Shown here: positions 1 to 8,754 of the stretch, one piece after another
How positions within the stretch are numbered: position 1 is the first letter of the stretch
Layout: the number at the start of each line of letters is the position of its first letter
Assembly: GCF_014672715.2 (NCBI RefSeq)
Contig: NZ_CP058566.2
Coordinates: 434,001-498,000, forward strand
DNA: 64,000 bases
Reading direction: 5' to 3'
DNA from: Dehalogenimonas etheniformans
GTDB lineage: Bacteria > Chloroflexota > Dehalococcoidia > Dehalococcoidales > Dehalococcoidaceae
Translations under genes and position numbers: made by a program
The notes under the pieces: model-generated
The model's database searches: none
What the model was told of the DNA's origin: nothing
Seen by the model: the letters and a program-made list of their open reading frames with translations, nothing else

Positions 1-546
1 ACTGAAGAATATATCTGGCATAAGAAAAACTGTTTCCCTGGAAAATGGCCTAATCGATTTAGGGACGCTTGGGAACGCTGTCTTCATTTTACAGTGTCAA
101 AAAAGTTTGAAATGAATCAAGATTCGGTGATGGTGCCCATGGGAAATTGGCGGCACTCAAGACTTAAAGCATTGAGCGCAACAGATCAAGCCAGGGATAA
201 TTCCCGGCTTCAAAGTGGTTTTGGCAAAAGAGTTGCCAATTGGGTTGGCAGGGAAAAAGCCTATCCGACGAATGTCCTAAATATGCCCACTGAATGCGGA
301 AATAAGGGCCACAGTGCAACATTTCCCGTCGAACTACCGACTTGGTTTATTAAGCTATTTACTAGTGAAGATGAAGTGGTTTTGGATCCTTTTGTTGGTT
401 CGGGGACTACTGCTATTGCCGCAAAAAACCTTAGTAGGCAATTCGTTGGGATTGATCTTAATGAAGAATATGTTAGGCTAGCTAAGAATAGGCTAGAGTT
501 GCCCGAAGAGCTCACGGTCCCAGTCCCAAAAGGCCCGTTGGTTTAA
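1..546 (+). CDS. DNA methyltransferase (N4/N6 type), C-terminal part
   Basis: The reading frame is open from the first base, so the 5' end lies outside the window; the GTG at 94 is probably internal. The C-terminal half carries DPFVGSGTTAIAA, the SAM-binding FxGxG motif in the permuted order typical of N4-cytosine/N6-adenine methylases, followed by the GIDLNEEYVRLA strand-helix. The catalytic (D/N/S)PP(Y/W) motif would lie upstream. It converges with the nuclease-helicase-ParB cluster, ending 15 bp from it, and is likely the modification arm of that system. Target base and sequence cannot be read from this part. Confidence 0.8.
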   Translation, partial: TEEYIWHKKNCFPGKWPNRFRDAWERCLHFTVSKKFEMNQDSVMVPMGNWRHSRLKALSATDQARDNSRLQSGFGKRVANWVGREKAYPTNVLNMPTECGNKGHSATFPVELPTWFIKLFTSEDEVVLDPFVGSGTTAIAAKNLSRQFVGIDLNEEYVRLAKNRLELPEELTVPVPKGPLV

Positions 547-560
547 TTCAAGTAATTGAG

Positions 561-1592
561 TTACTCGATGGTTATCACTTTGAAACCAGCTACACCTCCG
601 GGTGAAGTCTGATAGTTTCCAATTGCTCTGACTCGATATGATTCACACTCTTCGGTTAGCCGGGTACCGAGTAAACGGATTGGATCTTGAATTAATATTA
701 GACTAGGACTCAATTCTGGCAATTCCTGGCTTCTAGGAATGTAATATAGCCAATATGATTGGCATTTAACTGATGCAAAACGCCGTTCACTTGCTGTCCA
801 GTAGAAGATCAAAGTCGAATTCACCGAAGATTTCACTTCAATAAACCGCGGTGAAGCATCGGCGTTATACGATCTTATGTCATACGGTGATCTCGCGTTT
901 GTTGCGCTTGCTCTCGTAACAAGCTCAGCCAAGTCGGCATGACCTTCGCCGCCAAGTCTTAATTTTTCAAAACTAATAACATATTCCTCAGCTGCTTTGC
1001 TTCGTTTACTCGCCAGAGCCAAAGCGTCATGAAGCTCCTCCTCCGTAACAGCCCAAAACGGTCCCACTATTTCTCTAATAAATTCAATATCGGTTGAAGT
1101 TGAAATCACTTCTAAATTTCGGTAACAAGTCAGGTCGAATGCCTGTAAGACCTGTAAGCCAAGAGCTTCAACAGTGTTTATCTGGTTTTTCTTAAGAAGA
1201 TAGTTGTTATCGTGAATTGATTTCTCAAAACAATCAAGAGCTCCAACAACATGTTCCCGGAGGTCCGGGTGTCCTAGTATTTCAGGAGATAAGAGCTTTA
1301 ACTGAAGGTTTGTAAATCGGTCAATATTGTTCGTAGAAATGTTTTTCAATCTTCGACCTAATTGAGTCAGTTCGAGGTCGTGATTATTTTGTTCTAACAA
1401 ACCAATCTCTAGCGAAACATCAATATAGAGATTAGGTTTTGGGATTTGATCGGTCGCGCCAGAATATTGGTAGATTGCACTTGCGATTGTTTGACGATCT
1501 CGCGGTGTGTCAGTCATAACATGCAATACGAGATTAAGTTCTCCAAAATGAGACATGCCCAATTCCGCAAGGAGTTCGGCTAGATTGCTCAT
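561..1592 (-). CDS. DUF3883-like PD-(D/E)XK nuclease candidate
   Basis: 343 residues. The C-terminal third has PYDIRSY (about residue 236) followed by RFIEVKSS (about 249-256). The spacing D238...E251-V-K253 matches a PD-(D/E)XK nuclease core as found in DUF3883 (NOV_C) domains of restriction-type proteins. The N-terminal two thirds are helical and not recognised. Its start overlaps the stop of the helicase gene by 4 bp, so the two are translationally coupled. With a methylase converging on it, a DNA-cleaving role in host defence is the best inference; the sequence does not prove it. Confidence 0.6.
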   Translation of the reverse strand: MSNLAELLAELGMSHFGELNLVLHVMTDTPRDRQTIASAIYQYSGATDQIPKPNLYIDVSLEIGLLEQNNHDLELTQLGRRLKNISTNNIDRFTNLQLKLLSPEILGHPDLREHVVGALDCFEKSIHDNNYLLKKNQINTVEALGLQVLQAFDLTCYRNLEVISTSTDIEFIREIVGPFWAVTEEELHDALALASKRSKAAEEYVISFEKLRLGGEGHADLAELVTRASATNARSPYDIRSYNADASPRFIEVKSSVNSTLIFYWTASERRFASVKCQSYWLYYIPRSQELPELSPSLILIQDPIRLLGTRLTEECESYRVRAIGNYQTSPGGVAGFKVITIE

Positions 1593-3511
1593 GTCGGTGG
1601 ACTATTCTGTAGTTCGGTGGTAAGACTGAGGAAGGCTGAACCTATTTCATCGTTAGTATCCGCAATCTCTGCTTGGTCGTCTTCGTCAAAACCTAATATC
1701 GCTGTGCTGTCGTTTAGGAATTGATATAGGGTCTCCTGTCGTTTGGTTAATCGTTGATTAACCGATCTTTCAATCGCGCAATCCAAGTAAGGGATCCAGT
1801 ATCTAGTGATTGCATTTGGTGGAAGGCCAACGCGATGAATACGATTCATGGATTGCAGGAATTGCCCACAATTGTATGTTCTATCCAGATATATCGCATC
1901 GTGGCATTCTCGATGGAGTGAGATCGATTCGGCACAAGCAGCGGGGTTGGCAAGTAAAAGCATTCTATTCGGATCGTTCAAGAATTCAGATATATTCTTT
2001 TCTCTGCTAATTTCTTCCTTGTCATCCCAATCTTCTTGGAAAGGTTTGATATCGCCGTACACAACGAGTGGACTATAACCAGAAAAAAGATTAACAAGTA
2101 ATTGAAGATTCTCGACCCACCAGGTCCAAATAACAACTTTTTTACCTTCTGCAATAATTTCTTTTGCTTTCTCGACAGTCCAACTAATTTTCCCTGAGAG
2201 AAGCTCTCCACGTGCGAATTTTTCAATCTCAGACGAAAGATCTCCCGTTTCAAAATCACATAAATCATTACCTAGCCAACTAAGCGTCGTTGTAAGCAAA
2301 CCTGGGTTTGAAGCTGCTTGTAATAACCGGATAATTCTAGCTTTACGCCACCTCATGACGAGTTCCTGATTTGATCTGACTTCTTCCATTTTTCGAATTT
2401 CAGATTTTAGTCGGGCTTCAAGAAGGCGCAGTATTCTTGTTTGATTTTGTGGAACTTTTTCAGAACTGATTTTGACGAAGTGACTCTGGGGCGCAGGAAG
2501 TTGAAGTTCTGCTTGAGTAGTCCGATGAAAGAAGGGTTGGAGCCTTCTTCCCAAAGCTCCGGGAGAGTCATGTCCTTGTTCTATACGCGTTTGAAATGTC
2601 ACCCTCGTACCGAGCAACTCATTGACCTGTGTCGGCCATAGGAATGCGAATTGATTCCAAAGGTCAAGCAAAGAATGTGGAGCAGGAGTTCCAGTAAGAA
2701 TCATGCGCCGTTTGGCCAATGGGGCAAGTTTGGTTGCCATCTCAGCCCGCGCACCACCATCGAAATTTTTAATATAATGAGACTCATCCAACACAACTAA
2801 CGTTGGATATGTTTTTAGTAGATTTGATAACATTTCAACGTCTCGAATCGCGGTCTCGTATGTACACAAAATTATCTCCGTTCTACCGAAAAGAGATACT
2901 AGCCGCGTCCGATGCAAAGCTGATCCGGACCACCGCAAAACTTCAGTGTGATTGAGCCAACGATGAATCTCGTCTTCCCATGGTTTCCGGCTGCTCGTAG
3001 GTCCGATTACTATCATCTTGACTATCACGCCTTGGTGTTGCCAAACACGGAATGCCGCTAGCGTAATAAGTGTTTTGCCAGCCCCCTGTACGGAAAACTC
3101 CGCCATATTCTGCACAAATATAGTTTTTTTCAATCCTCTAGATTGATGTGGTAGTAACGCAACTCCTTTCAATAGGCCAGGTATCTGTTCAGGCAATTCT
3201 AATTGGTCTGGACATTCTGGAGCGGTGATACTTTTTATTATCTGGCGCTCGTGATGCTTACTTTGAGCAATTGTCTCAAGTGTTGAGCTCAATGTGTAAG
3301 GGATATTCGCTGCATCGAATGACTCAGTTAAAAACGTAATCGCCTCTATGATATCTGGAGAAGTGTCGATTGTTATCGAAGAAGTATCCTGGTCGATAAT
3401 CATGAAGGCCATGAGGGCTTCACGGAAGCTTGAATCAGTTATAAGGGTCGGCTTTGAGCTGATATCTAGACGAATCCTAGACGCCCCGACTTCATTGAGG
3501 AAAACGGTCAT
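1589..3511 (-). CDS. SNF2-family (SF2) DNA helicase/translocase
   Basis: 640 residues with a Walker A GAGKT at 143-147, a DESH Walker B box at 242-245, motif III-like LTGTPAP, and a C-terminal helicase lobe with the arginine-finger region QSMNRIHRVG. This is the SNF2/RapA layout used by DNA or nucleoprotein translocases. About 110 unassigned residues precede the ATPase. It lies between the ParB-like gene (4 bp upstream) and the nuclease candidate (4 bp overlap), so all three are probably one transcript. In such cassettes the helicase usually drives target search or DNA translocation; that role is inferred. Confidence 0.85.
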   Translation of the reverse strand: MTVFLNEVGASRIRLDISSKPTLITDSSFREALMAFMIIDQDTSSITIDTSPDIIEAITFLTESFDAANIPYTLSSTLETIAQSKHHERQIIKSITAPECPDQLELPEQIPGLLKGVALLPHQSRGLKKTIFVQNMAEFSVQGAGKTLITLAAFRVWQHQGVIVKMIVIGPTSSRKPWEDEIHRWLNHTEVLRWSGSALHRTRLVSLFGRTEIILCTYETAIRDVEMLSNLLKTYPTLVVLDESHYIKNFDGGARAEMATKLAPLAKRRMILTGTPAPHSLLDLWNQFAFLWPTQVNELLGTRVTFQTRIEQGHDSPGALGRRLQPFFHRTTQAELQLPAPQSHFVKISSEKVPQNQTRILRLLEARLKSEIRKMEEVRSNQELVMRWRKARIIRLLQAASNPGLLTTTLSWLGNDLCDFETGDLSSEIEKFARGELLSGKISWTVEKAKEIIAEGKKVVIWTWWVENLQLLVNLFSGYSPLVVYGDIKPFQEDWDDKEEISREKNISEFLNDPNRMLLLANPAACAESISLHRECHDAIYLDRTYNCGQFLQSMNRIHRVGLPPNAITRYWIPYLDCAIERSVNQRLTKRQETLYQFLNDSTAILGFDEDDQAEIADTNDEIGSAFLSLTTELQNSPPT

Positions 3512-3515
3512 TTAT

Positions 3516-4784
3516 TTATCCTTTAAGTCGAGATAAAGCCTCAGCCGCAAGTTTTGAACAATTTTGGATGCTTTGTATTATGGCTGTTTTTTTATCAGCA
3601 GGTATTTGCAGCTTTAAAATCAAATTACCTAAGCTTTCCAAGTTGGTTTCTGCAGTTTGAGCAAGAACCAACGGTGTTCGTTGGGCTTTTTTGGACTCAA
3701 CATCTGCGCGGAAACGATCTGCCAATTCTTCCGCAGCATCTTCAGTTTCATGTGTTGGTGGGGTTGTTAATGCGTCAACATTTGGAGCTGCAGAGAGTAA
3801 TAAATTTATGGCGGTTGGAGTGCCATTGACACCTTTTTTTCCACTTCCGATTGCATTTCGAATTGCACGGAGAAGGCGGTAATCAGCGGCTTTATTGGAT
3901 ATCAAGCTAAAAACAATTCGTTTGAGGCGGCTCTGGTCTGCCAATGGCATCCCAATCTTTCTCGCCGCGTCAAAAATGCCTGGAATTTCAGTGAAAATCT
4001 CAGTTAACTTATCTGCTCGCCACAATTCTCCAGGATAGCCGGTGAATTCCAGCCATTGAAGCATGGCACTATATGTGAGTAATTCGGTTCGAATATTCTC
4101 TGGTTTCGTTCCCCAATCAACCGCAACTCCTTTAATCGCGGCGTCTTCGGTGGATCCCGCCTTTGCTTCCAAAAGTTCCACACCTTGCTTAATCTTTGCA
4201 AGCCTGTTAACCGCTTTATAATCACGCGTGAGACGGGTAGCTCCGATTTGGGCAGACATTTCAAGGCGCCAGCGATCGACGGCGTCCATATTACCAGGGA
4301 CTATGAAGCCTTCGAACCTTTGGAATTTCGGTTCACTTTGTTCTCCGAAAAGTGTGATTAATGCCGCCAAACGGCGGTTGCCACCCATCACACCACCATT
4401 TTCAAGGACGACTCCAGGTCGCTCCTGGCCTCTAACCCGTAAATCTTCGACTAATTGAAGAAAATATTCTCTATCTTCGAAAGTATTGGCTCCTGTCTTT
4501 TTGTCGATCCAATTGCCATTCAGCATATTCAGAATTTCGTTTTTCCAACGAGGTTGTTTTGGATCAATATTTTCCCCAGGATAGGCGGATTGTAATAAAA
4601 GGAAGTTTGTGTGGTAACGACCATTTTCGATATTGAAATGCAAAGATTCGATAGGTATTCGGAAACATTTTCTAAGATTTTGTCTTCCAGAATAAGAAAG
4701 ATTCTCACTAACGCCTGTCCAATCGGATTGTTCACATAGGGTGCTTAAAGGTCCGGATTTTGGAATTTGAGGTAGTTCTTCCAT
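3516..4784 (-). CDS. ParB/Srx-like domain protein of defence cluster
   Basis: 422 residues. VMGGNRRLAALITLF (GNRR at 135-138) after a VLENGG strand is the ParB/sulfiredoxin-fold signature (GxxR(R/L)xA), a fold that binds nucleotides or cleaves DNA. The C-terminal half is helical and may be the DNA-binding or dimer part. It is the first gene of the minus-strand cluster, with a strong ribosome site (GGAGGTGA on the minus strand at 4788-4795) just before ATG 4784. Unlike chromosomal ParB it has no parA neighbour. A role in recognising DNA for the adjacent helicase and nuclease is a guess from context. Confidence 0.6.
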   Translation of the reverse strand: MEELPQIPKSGPLSTLCEQSDWTGVSENLSYSGRQNLRKCFRIPIESLHFNIENGRYHTNFLLLQSAYPGENIDPKQPRWKNEILNMLNGNWIDKKTGANTFEDREYFLQLVEDLRVRGQERPGVVLENGGVMGGNRRLAALITLFGEQSEPKFQRFEGFIVPGNMDAVDRWRLEMSAQIGATRLTRDYKAVNRLAKIKQGVELLEAKAGSTEDAAIKGVAVDWGTKPENIRTELLTYSAMLQWLEFTGYPGELWRADKLTEIFTEIPGIFDAARKIGMPLADQSRLKRIVFSLISNKAADYRLLRAIRNAIGSGKKGVNGTPTAINLLLSAAPNVDALTTPPTHETEDAAEELADRFRADVESKKAQRTPLVLAQTAETNLESLGNLILKLQIPADKKTAIIQSIQNCSKLAAEALSRLKG

Positions 4785-5028
4785 TTTTCACCTCCGGTTA
4801 ATTTTGGAAACTGCGTTTCACCAATTGCAAAACTTTACCACAATTGTGCAAATGCTTCTATGGGAAAATCTACATTTAAAAATTAAATTCAGAGTTTGAA
4901 TAAAAGTGCCGATGTCGGAAAAAGGCGGAGTTTGGTTAATCAATGAGAACTAAGTAGGTAAGGGCAGGCTATTTCCTTGCTCTAAGGTAATCTTAGTAAA
5001 TATTTATCGGAAAAACGACACGAAACGC

Positions 5029-5059
5029 TTGACATCCTCCTGAACAGCCGTGCTATAAT
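5029..5059 (+). promoter_or_regulatory. Sigma70-type promoter, probably leaderless
   Basis: TTGACA at 5029-5034 and TATAAT at 5054-5059 (extended by TGC) are separated by 19 bp. The ATG of the next gene starts 6 nt after the -10 box, where transcription would begin, and there is no room for a ribosome site. Confidence 0.7.
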
Positions 5060-5065
5060 ACCCGC

Positions 5066-5506
5066 ATGACTGAAAATAGAACAAATGTACAAACAAATAA
5101 CCCGCCAGAAATCCTTGGCGCGGGACACGGGAAACGCGGCGCACCGAAAGGGAATCTGAACGCTCGGCACCACGGACTCCGTTCGCCCCGCATCATCGAA
5201 GCCCAGCGCAGGATATTGAGGGAAGAGACGGATTACGGCCGGATTGACCGGGAGATCCTATTGGCCGTTTTCCAAACCGTCATGGTCAATTCCACTGGGG
5301 CCACCACCCGAGTTGTTCTGCGTCTGCAAGCCCGCCTCGCCCGTTTGATGCGCATCAAGTACGGCGTTCACCTCGATGACCTGGAAGCCCTTGAGAACGC
5401 CGCCAGGCGGGTAGCCGTGGACTTGCCGTTGACCAAAGAACTGGCCGCCAAACTCGCTGCGGCATCCAAGGAACCTCCGGCCGTTCTGACAACTGATGAC
5501 TGTTAA
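5066..5506 (+). CDS. Hypothetical protein with GAPKGNxNA-HG motif
   Basis: 146 residues. The N-terminal KRGAPKGNLNARHHG motif recurs in small uncharacterised proteins of Chloroflexota and phages and is probably a basic nucleic-acid-binding arm. The rest is a helical, arginine-rich segment (RVVLRLQARLARLMRIKYG) that could form a coiled coil. The perfect promoter ends 6 nt before the ATG, so the mRNA is likely leaderless. It stands alone between the defence cluster and hppA (convergent). No function can be assigned. Confidence 0.6.
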   Translation: MTENRTNVQTNNPPEILGAGHGKRGAPKGNLNARHHGLRSPRIIEAQRRILREETDYGRIDREILLAVFQTVMVNSTGATTRVVLRLQARLARLMRIKYGVHLDDLEALENAARRVAVDLPLTKELAAKLAAASKEPPAVLTTDDC

Positions 5507-5628
5507 CTGTACTATGAATTGTTTGAAATGAATGAATTGATCGAATTGTCCGCGCCAAACGACGCAATCGTGGGAAAAACCATTTTCAATCGTGTCGTTT
5601 CGGCAAATCATGAAAAAAGCGCCCAAAC

Positions 5629-5649
5629 AAAAAAGGCTCAGCCTTTTTT
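5629..5649. terminator. Bidirectional hairpin terminator
   Basis: A 9-bp stem (AAAAAAGGC / GCCTTTTTT) closes a TCA loop. The A-tract and T-tract on either side allow it to work for the 5066 gene and for minus-strand read-through. Confidence 0.65.
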
Positions 5650-5686
5650 CCCTACGCGAAGGCGAAGGGATACTTTTTCAGGAAAA

Positions 5687-5718
5687 AAAGCGAGCGGCTC
5701 ACAGGAGCCGCTCGCTTT
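5687..5718 (-). terminator. Rho-independent terminator of hppA
   Basis: A perfect 14-bp stem (AAAGCGAGCGGCTC with its complement) closes an ACAG loop, 19 bp beyond the hppA stop. Read on the minus strand it is followed by a run of T. Confidence 0.85.
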
Positions 5719-5737
5719 CAAAACCCTGTTGAGAGGG

Positions 5738-7864
5738 TTAGATGAACAGGGGGACGAGGACCAGGGTGATGGTGGACAGGAGCTTAATCAGGACGTGCAG
5801 GGAAGGTCCGGCGGTGTCCTTCAGGGGATCGCCGACGGTGTCGCCGACGACAGCAGCGGCATGAGCGAAGGTGCGCTTGCCCTGGACGACGCCCTTGTCA
5901 TCCTTGAGCTGTCCGTCTTCGATGTATTTTTTAGCATTGTCCCAGGCGCCGCCGGCGTTGTTCATGAAGGCGGCCATCATGATGCCGCCGATGGTGCCGA
6001 CCATCAGCATAGCGCCGACAGCCTGGGCGGCGTCATATTCCGGGATGAGGTTGAAACCGACACCCAGGGCCAGCGGGACGATCACCGGCAAAACGCCGGG
6101 CTTGATCATGCCGCGGAGGCCGGCGCGGGCGGTGATATCGACAGCGCGGGCGTAGTCCGGCTTGGCTTCCCAGGTCATGATCTTGGGATTCTCGCGGAAC
6201 TGTCGGCGGACTTCCTCGATGATCTTCTGGGCTGCGGCGCCGACAGCCTGGATAGCCCAGGCGCTGAACAGGAAGACCAGCATGACGGCGATCAGGCCGC
6301 CGACGAAGACCTCGGGGCGGGCCAGGTTGATAGCTTCAAAAGGCGTGCCGCGCAGGAACGAGACCTGGTCCATGTAAGCCTGGAACAGGAGGAAGGCGGC
6401 AAGACCGGCGGAGACCAGGGCGTAGCCCTTGGTCAGGGCCTTGGTAGTGTTGCCGACGGCGTCGAGGCGGTCGGTGATTTTCCGGACCTGGGGTCCGGCG
6501 CCGGCCATCTCGTTGATGCCGTTGGCGTTATCGGTGATGGGGCCGAAGGTATCCATGGCCAGGACGTAGGGGCAGGTCATCAGCATGCCCATGGTGGCGA
6601 CAGCAGTGCCGAAGGCGCCGGCGCCTTCAACTCCGGAAGCCTTGCCGAAGGCATAGGCGACCAGCAGGGCGATGCCGATGACGGCGGTGGTGGGGAAGGC
6701 GGTCTCGAAACCGATGCCGATACCGCCGACGATGTTGGTGGCGGAACCGGTGCGGGAGGCCTGGGCCAGGTCTTTAACCGGCTTATACTTGGTATCGGTG
6801 TAGTACTGGGTGATGTAGAGGATGGCGACCGAGGCGCCGATGCCGACGAGGCCAGCGGCGGCCAGCCAGGCGTTGCCCAGCATGATGGATACGGTGATGA
6901 CCATACCGACGGCGGACAGGATGATGGACACCCAGTAGCCGCGGTTCAAAGCGGCCATGGGGTCTTCTTCTTCCTTGGCCTTGACGATAAGCAGGCCGAT
7001 CATGCTGGCGACCAGGCCGAAGGCGCGGACGACCAGCGGGAAGATGATCCAGGCGACGTCCTGGGTGATGGCGTAGACGGTGGCGCCCAGGATCATGGCG
7101 CCGATGTTTTCAGCGGCGGTGGACTCGAAGAGGTCGGCACCGCGGCCGGCGCAGTCACCGACGTTGTCGCCGACCAGGTCAGCGATGACGGCGGCATTGC
7201 GGGCGTCGTCTTCAGGAATGCCGGCTTCAACCTTGCCGACGAGGTCGGCGCCCATGTCAGCGGCCTTGGTATAGATACCGCCGCCAAGTTGGGCGAAGAG
7301 GGCGACGAACGATGCGCCGAAGCCGAAGCCGACGATCAAATGGGGGGCGATTTCCGGGGTGTCGGCACCGCCGAAGGCGAAGAAGATGGCGGTAACGCCG
7401 ATGAGCGACAGGGTGGTGATGAGGAAGCCGGAAACGGCGCCGCCGCGCATGGCGACGTCGATGGCTTCACGCCAGCTCCTCTGGGCGGCCGCGGCGCAGC
7501 GGACGTTGGATTTGACGGCGATGTACATGCCGGCAAAGCCGGAGATGCCGGAGGCGATGGCGCCGGCCAGGAAGGCGACGCCGGTGCGCCACATGATGCC
7601 GAATTGTCCGACATTACCGGGGGTGGTGTCGCCGGACAGGAGGCCGACAACGACCCCGACGACTACGGCAGTGATGACCGCCAGCATAGCGATGGTGCGG
7701 TACTGGCGGTTGAGGAACGCCCAGGCGCCCTCGAAAATCATGTCCCCAACTTCTTTCATCTTGGGGGTTCCGGTGTCCTTGGCCAGGACGTAACGGGCCA
7801 GGTAGATAATGAACAGCACGGTTACTAGGCAGATCACGGGTACGATCCAGAAGATACCAGGCAT
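5738..7864 (-). CDS. hppA: Membrane proton-pumping pyrophosphatase
   Basis: 708 residues, normal family length, with about 16 hydrophobic segments. The substrate site is clear: GADLVGKVEAGIPEDDARN and DLVGDNVGDCAGRGADLF carry the acidic clusters that bind Mg-pyrophosphate. It hydrolyses PPi and pumps ions across the membrane. The motif GNTTKALTKG has lysine where K+-dependent enzymes have alanine, which points to the K+-independent, H+-pumping class. An AAGGAGGAG ribosome site lies just before ATG 7864. PPi from biosynthesis would add to the proton gradient, useful in an organism living on low-energy reductive dehalogenation. Confidence 0.97.
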   Translation of the reverse strand: MPGIFWIVPVICLVTVLFIIYLARYVLAKDTGTPKMKEVGDMIFEGAWAFLNRQYRTIAMLAVITAVVVGVVVGLLSGDTTPGNVGQFGIMWRTGVAFLAGAIASGISGFAGMYIAVKSNVRCAAAAQRSWREAIDVAMRGGAVSGFLITTLSLIGVTAIFFAFGGADTPEIAPHLIVGFGFGASFVALFAQLGGGIYTKAADMGADLVGKVEAGIPEDDARNAAVIADLVGDNVGDCAGRGADLFESTAAENIGAMILGATVYAITQDVAWIIFPLVVRAFGLVASMIGLLIVKAKEEEDPMAALNRGYWVSIILSAVGMVITVSIMLGNAWLAAAGLVGIGASVAILYITQYYTDTKYKPVKDLAQASRTGSATNIVGGIGIGFETAFPTTAVIGIALLVAYAFGKASGVEGAGAFGTAVATMGMLMTCPYVLAMDTFGPITDNANGINEMAGAGPQVRKITDRLDAVGNTTKALTKGYALVSAGLAAFLLFQAYMDQVSFLRGTPFEAINLARPEVFVGGLIAVMLVFLFSAWAIQAVGAAAQKIIEEVRRQFRENPKIMTWEAKPDYARAVDITARAGLRGMIKPGVLPVIVPLALGVGFNLIPEYDAAQAVGAMLMVGTIGGIMMAAFMNNAGGAWDNAKKYIEDGQLKDDKGVVQGKRTFAHAAAVVGDTVGDPLKDTAGPSLHVLIKLLSTITLVLVPLFI

Positions 7865-7988
7865 TACTCCTCCTTCTTATTTCCCTAAACTAAACAAACT
7901 CGGATAATATAGCACTTTTGCTAAAGGCGGGCAAACTGGGATTGAACCCACGTTCAACGAATTTTGTGAGTGAAATGAAGGAAGGCGC

Positions 7989-8663
7989 TTAGCGCCGGCG
8001 ACCCCGCTTGAAGAGTCGCCCGAACTGGCGCAGCCAAAAGGGGAGGGGCCTGACGGCCGTGCGGTCGAGGATGGCTTTTTCGGCCTCGCCGGGGCGGTGA
8101 TCGGCGCCCCTGGCGACCACCGGCAGGCCGAAACCCTTGAGGCCCCATAATACCTGGACGCCAAGCTTGGCGGGTGGAGTCTCGCCTTCTTCGATAAGAT
8201 AATACAGCTCTACTCGGGACTTGTCCGGGAGGAAGGTGTGGAAGGCGCCCTTGTCCGGCAGGCTGCCGAACCTCCGGAGGGTGGCCAGGGGTGGGGTGTC
8301 AGCCAGGCCGATGTGGTTGATGAGGGAGGCCGGATCGACTTTGAGTTTCTGTGGCGACCGTTTCAGCCGGTAAACGGCGTTCTTGACATAACAGAAGTCA
8401 TAAAGGGTGTCGCTGTCGATAGTTACCAGGCGGAGCTCTGGTTGAGGCGTGGATAAGCCCGATACGGCGACGGAAAGGTAGGAGGAGGACAATCCCAGGG
8501 GCGTGTCGAGCGTTTTCTCGACCGAAGACCAGACACCGGCCGGAAGGATGATGCCGCATAGCGCGCCATCGACATTCAGCGCCCAGTAGAGGACCCGTTT
8601 GGCCGACGATGGCGAAAGCGGCCCGCCCCAGAGGAGAAGATAAGTATCGGCTGCGCGTTTCAT
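7989..8663 (-). CDS. Conserved hypothetical protein, soluble
   Basis: About 224 residues, no signal peptide or membrane span, no motif I recognise. It is rich in beta-strand-like stretches in the first 150 residues and ends in a very basic tail (FKRGRRR). I prefer ATG 8663 over GTG 8666 because a minus-strand promoter (TTGACG, 18 bp, TAAAAT) ends 6 nt before that ATG, leaving no leader. It is divergent from rsmD and sits upstream of hppA on the same strand, about 125 bp away. Codon use is like the surrounding core genes, so it is probably real and native. Confidence 0.65.
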   Translation of the reverse strand: MKRAADTYLLLWGGPLSPSSAKRVLYWALNVDGALCGIILPAGVWSSVEKTLDTPLGLSSSYLSVAVSGLSTPQPELRLVTIDSDTLYDFCYVKNAVYRLKRSPQKLKVDPASLINHIGLADTPPLATLRRFGSLPDKGAFHTFLPDKSRVELYYLIEEGETPPAKLGVQVLWGLKGFGLPVVARGADHRPGEAEKAILDRTAVRPLPFWLRQFGRLFKRGRRR

Positions 8664-8669
8664 CACGTT

Positions 8670-8699
8670 ATTTTAGTTGGCAAAAGACACCCACGTCAA
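8670..8699 (-). promoter_or_regulatory. Sigma70-type promoter, probably leaderless
   Basis: On the minus strand TTGACG (8699-8694), an 18-bp spacer and TAAAAT (8675-8670) precede ATG 8663 by 6 nt, the same geometry as the promoter at 5029-5059. Confidence 0.55.
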
Positions 8700-8754
8700 A
8701 GCGGTTTTCGGTGCAGGGTTTGACGACGAGGGACTCTTCATTCAGAATGACGGC

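Noticed and set aside
5519-7828. Very long (769-codon) open frame on the plus strand opposite hppA
   Set aside because: Its product is low-complexity (Gly, Asp, Ala, Glu-rich) and is the antisense of a highly conserved, GC-rich gene. hppA explains the region fully.
7925-7960. tRNA-like stretch on the minus strand (GGGTTCAATCCCA)
   Set aside because: Only a short stem-loop; no acceptor, D or anticodon arms fit around it, so likely chance.
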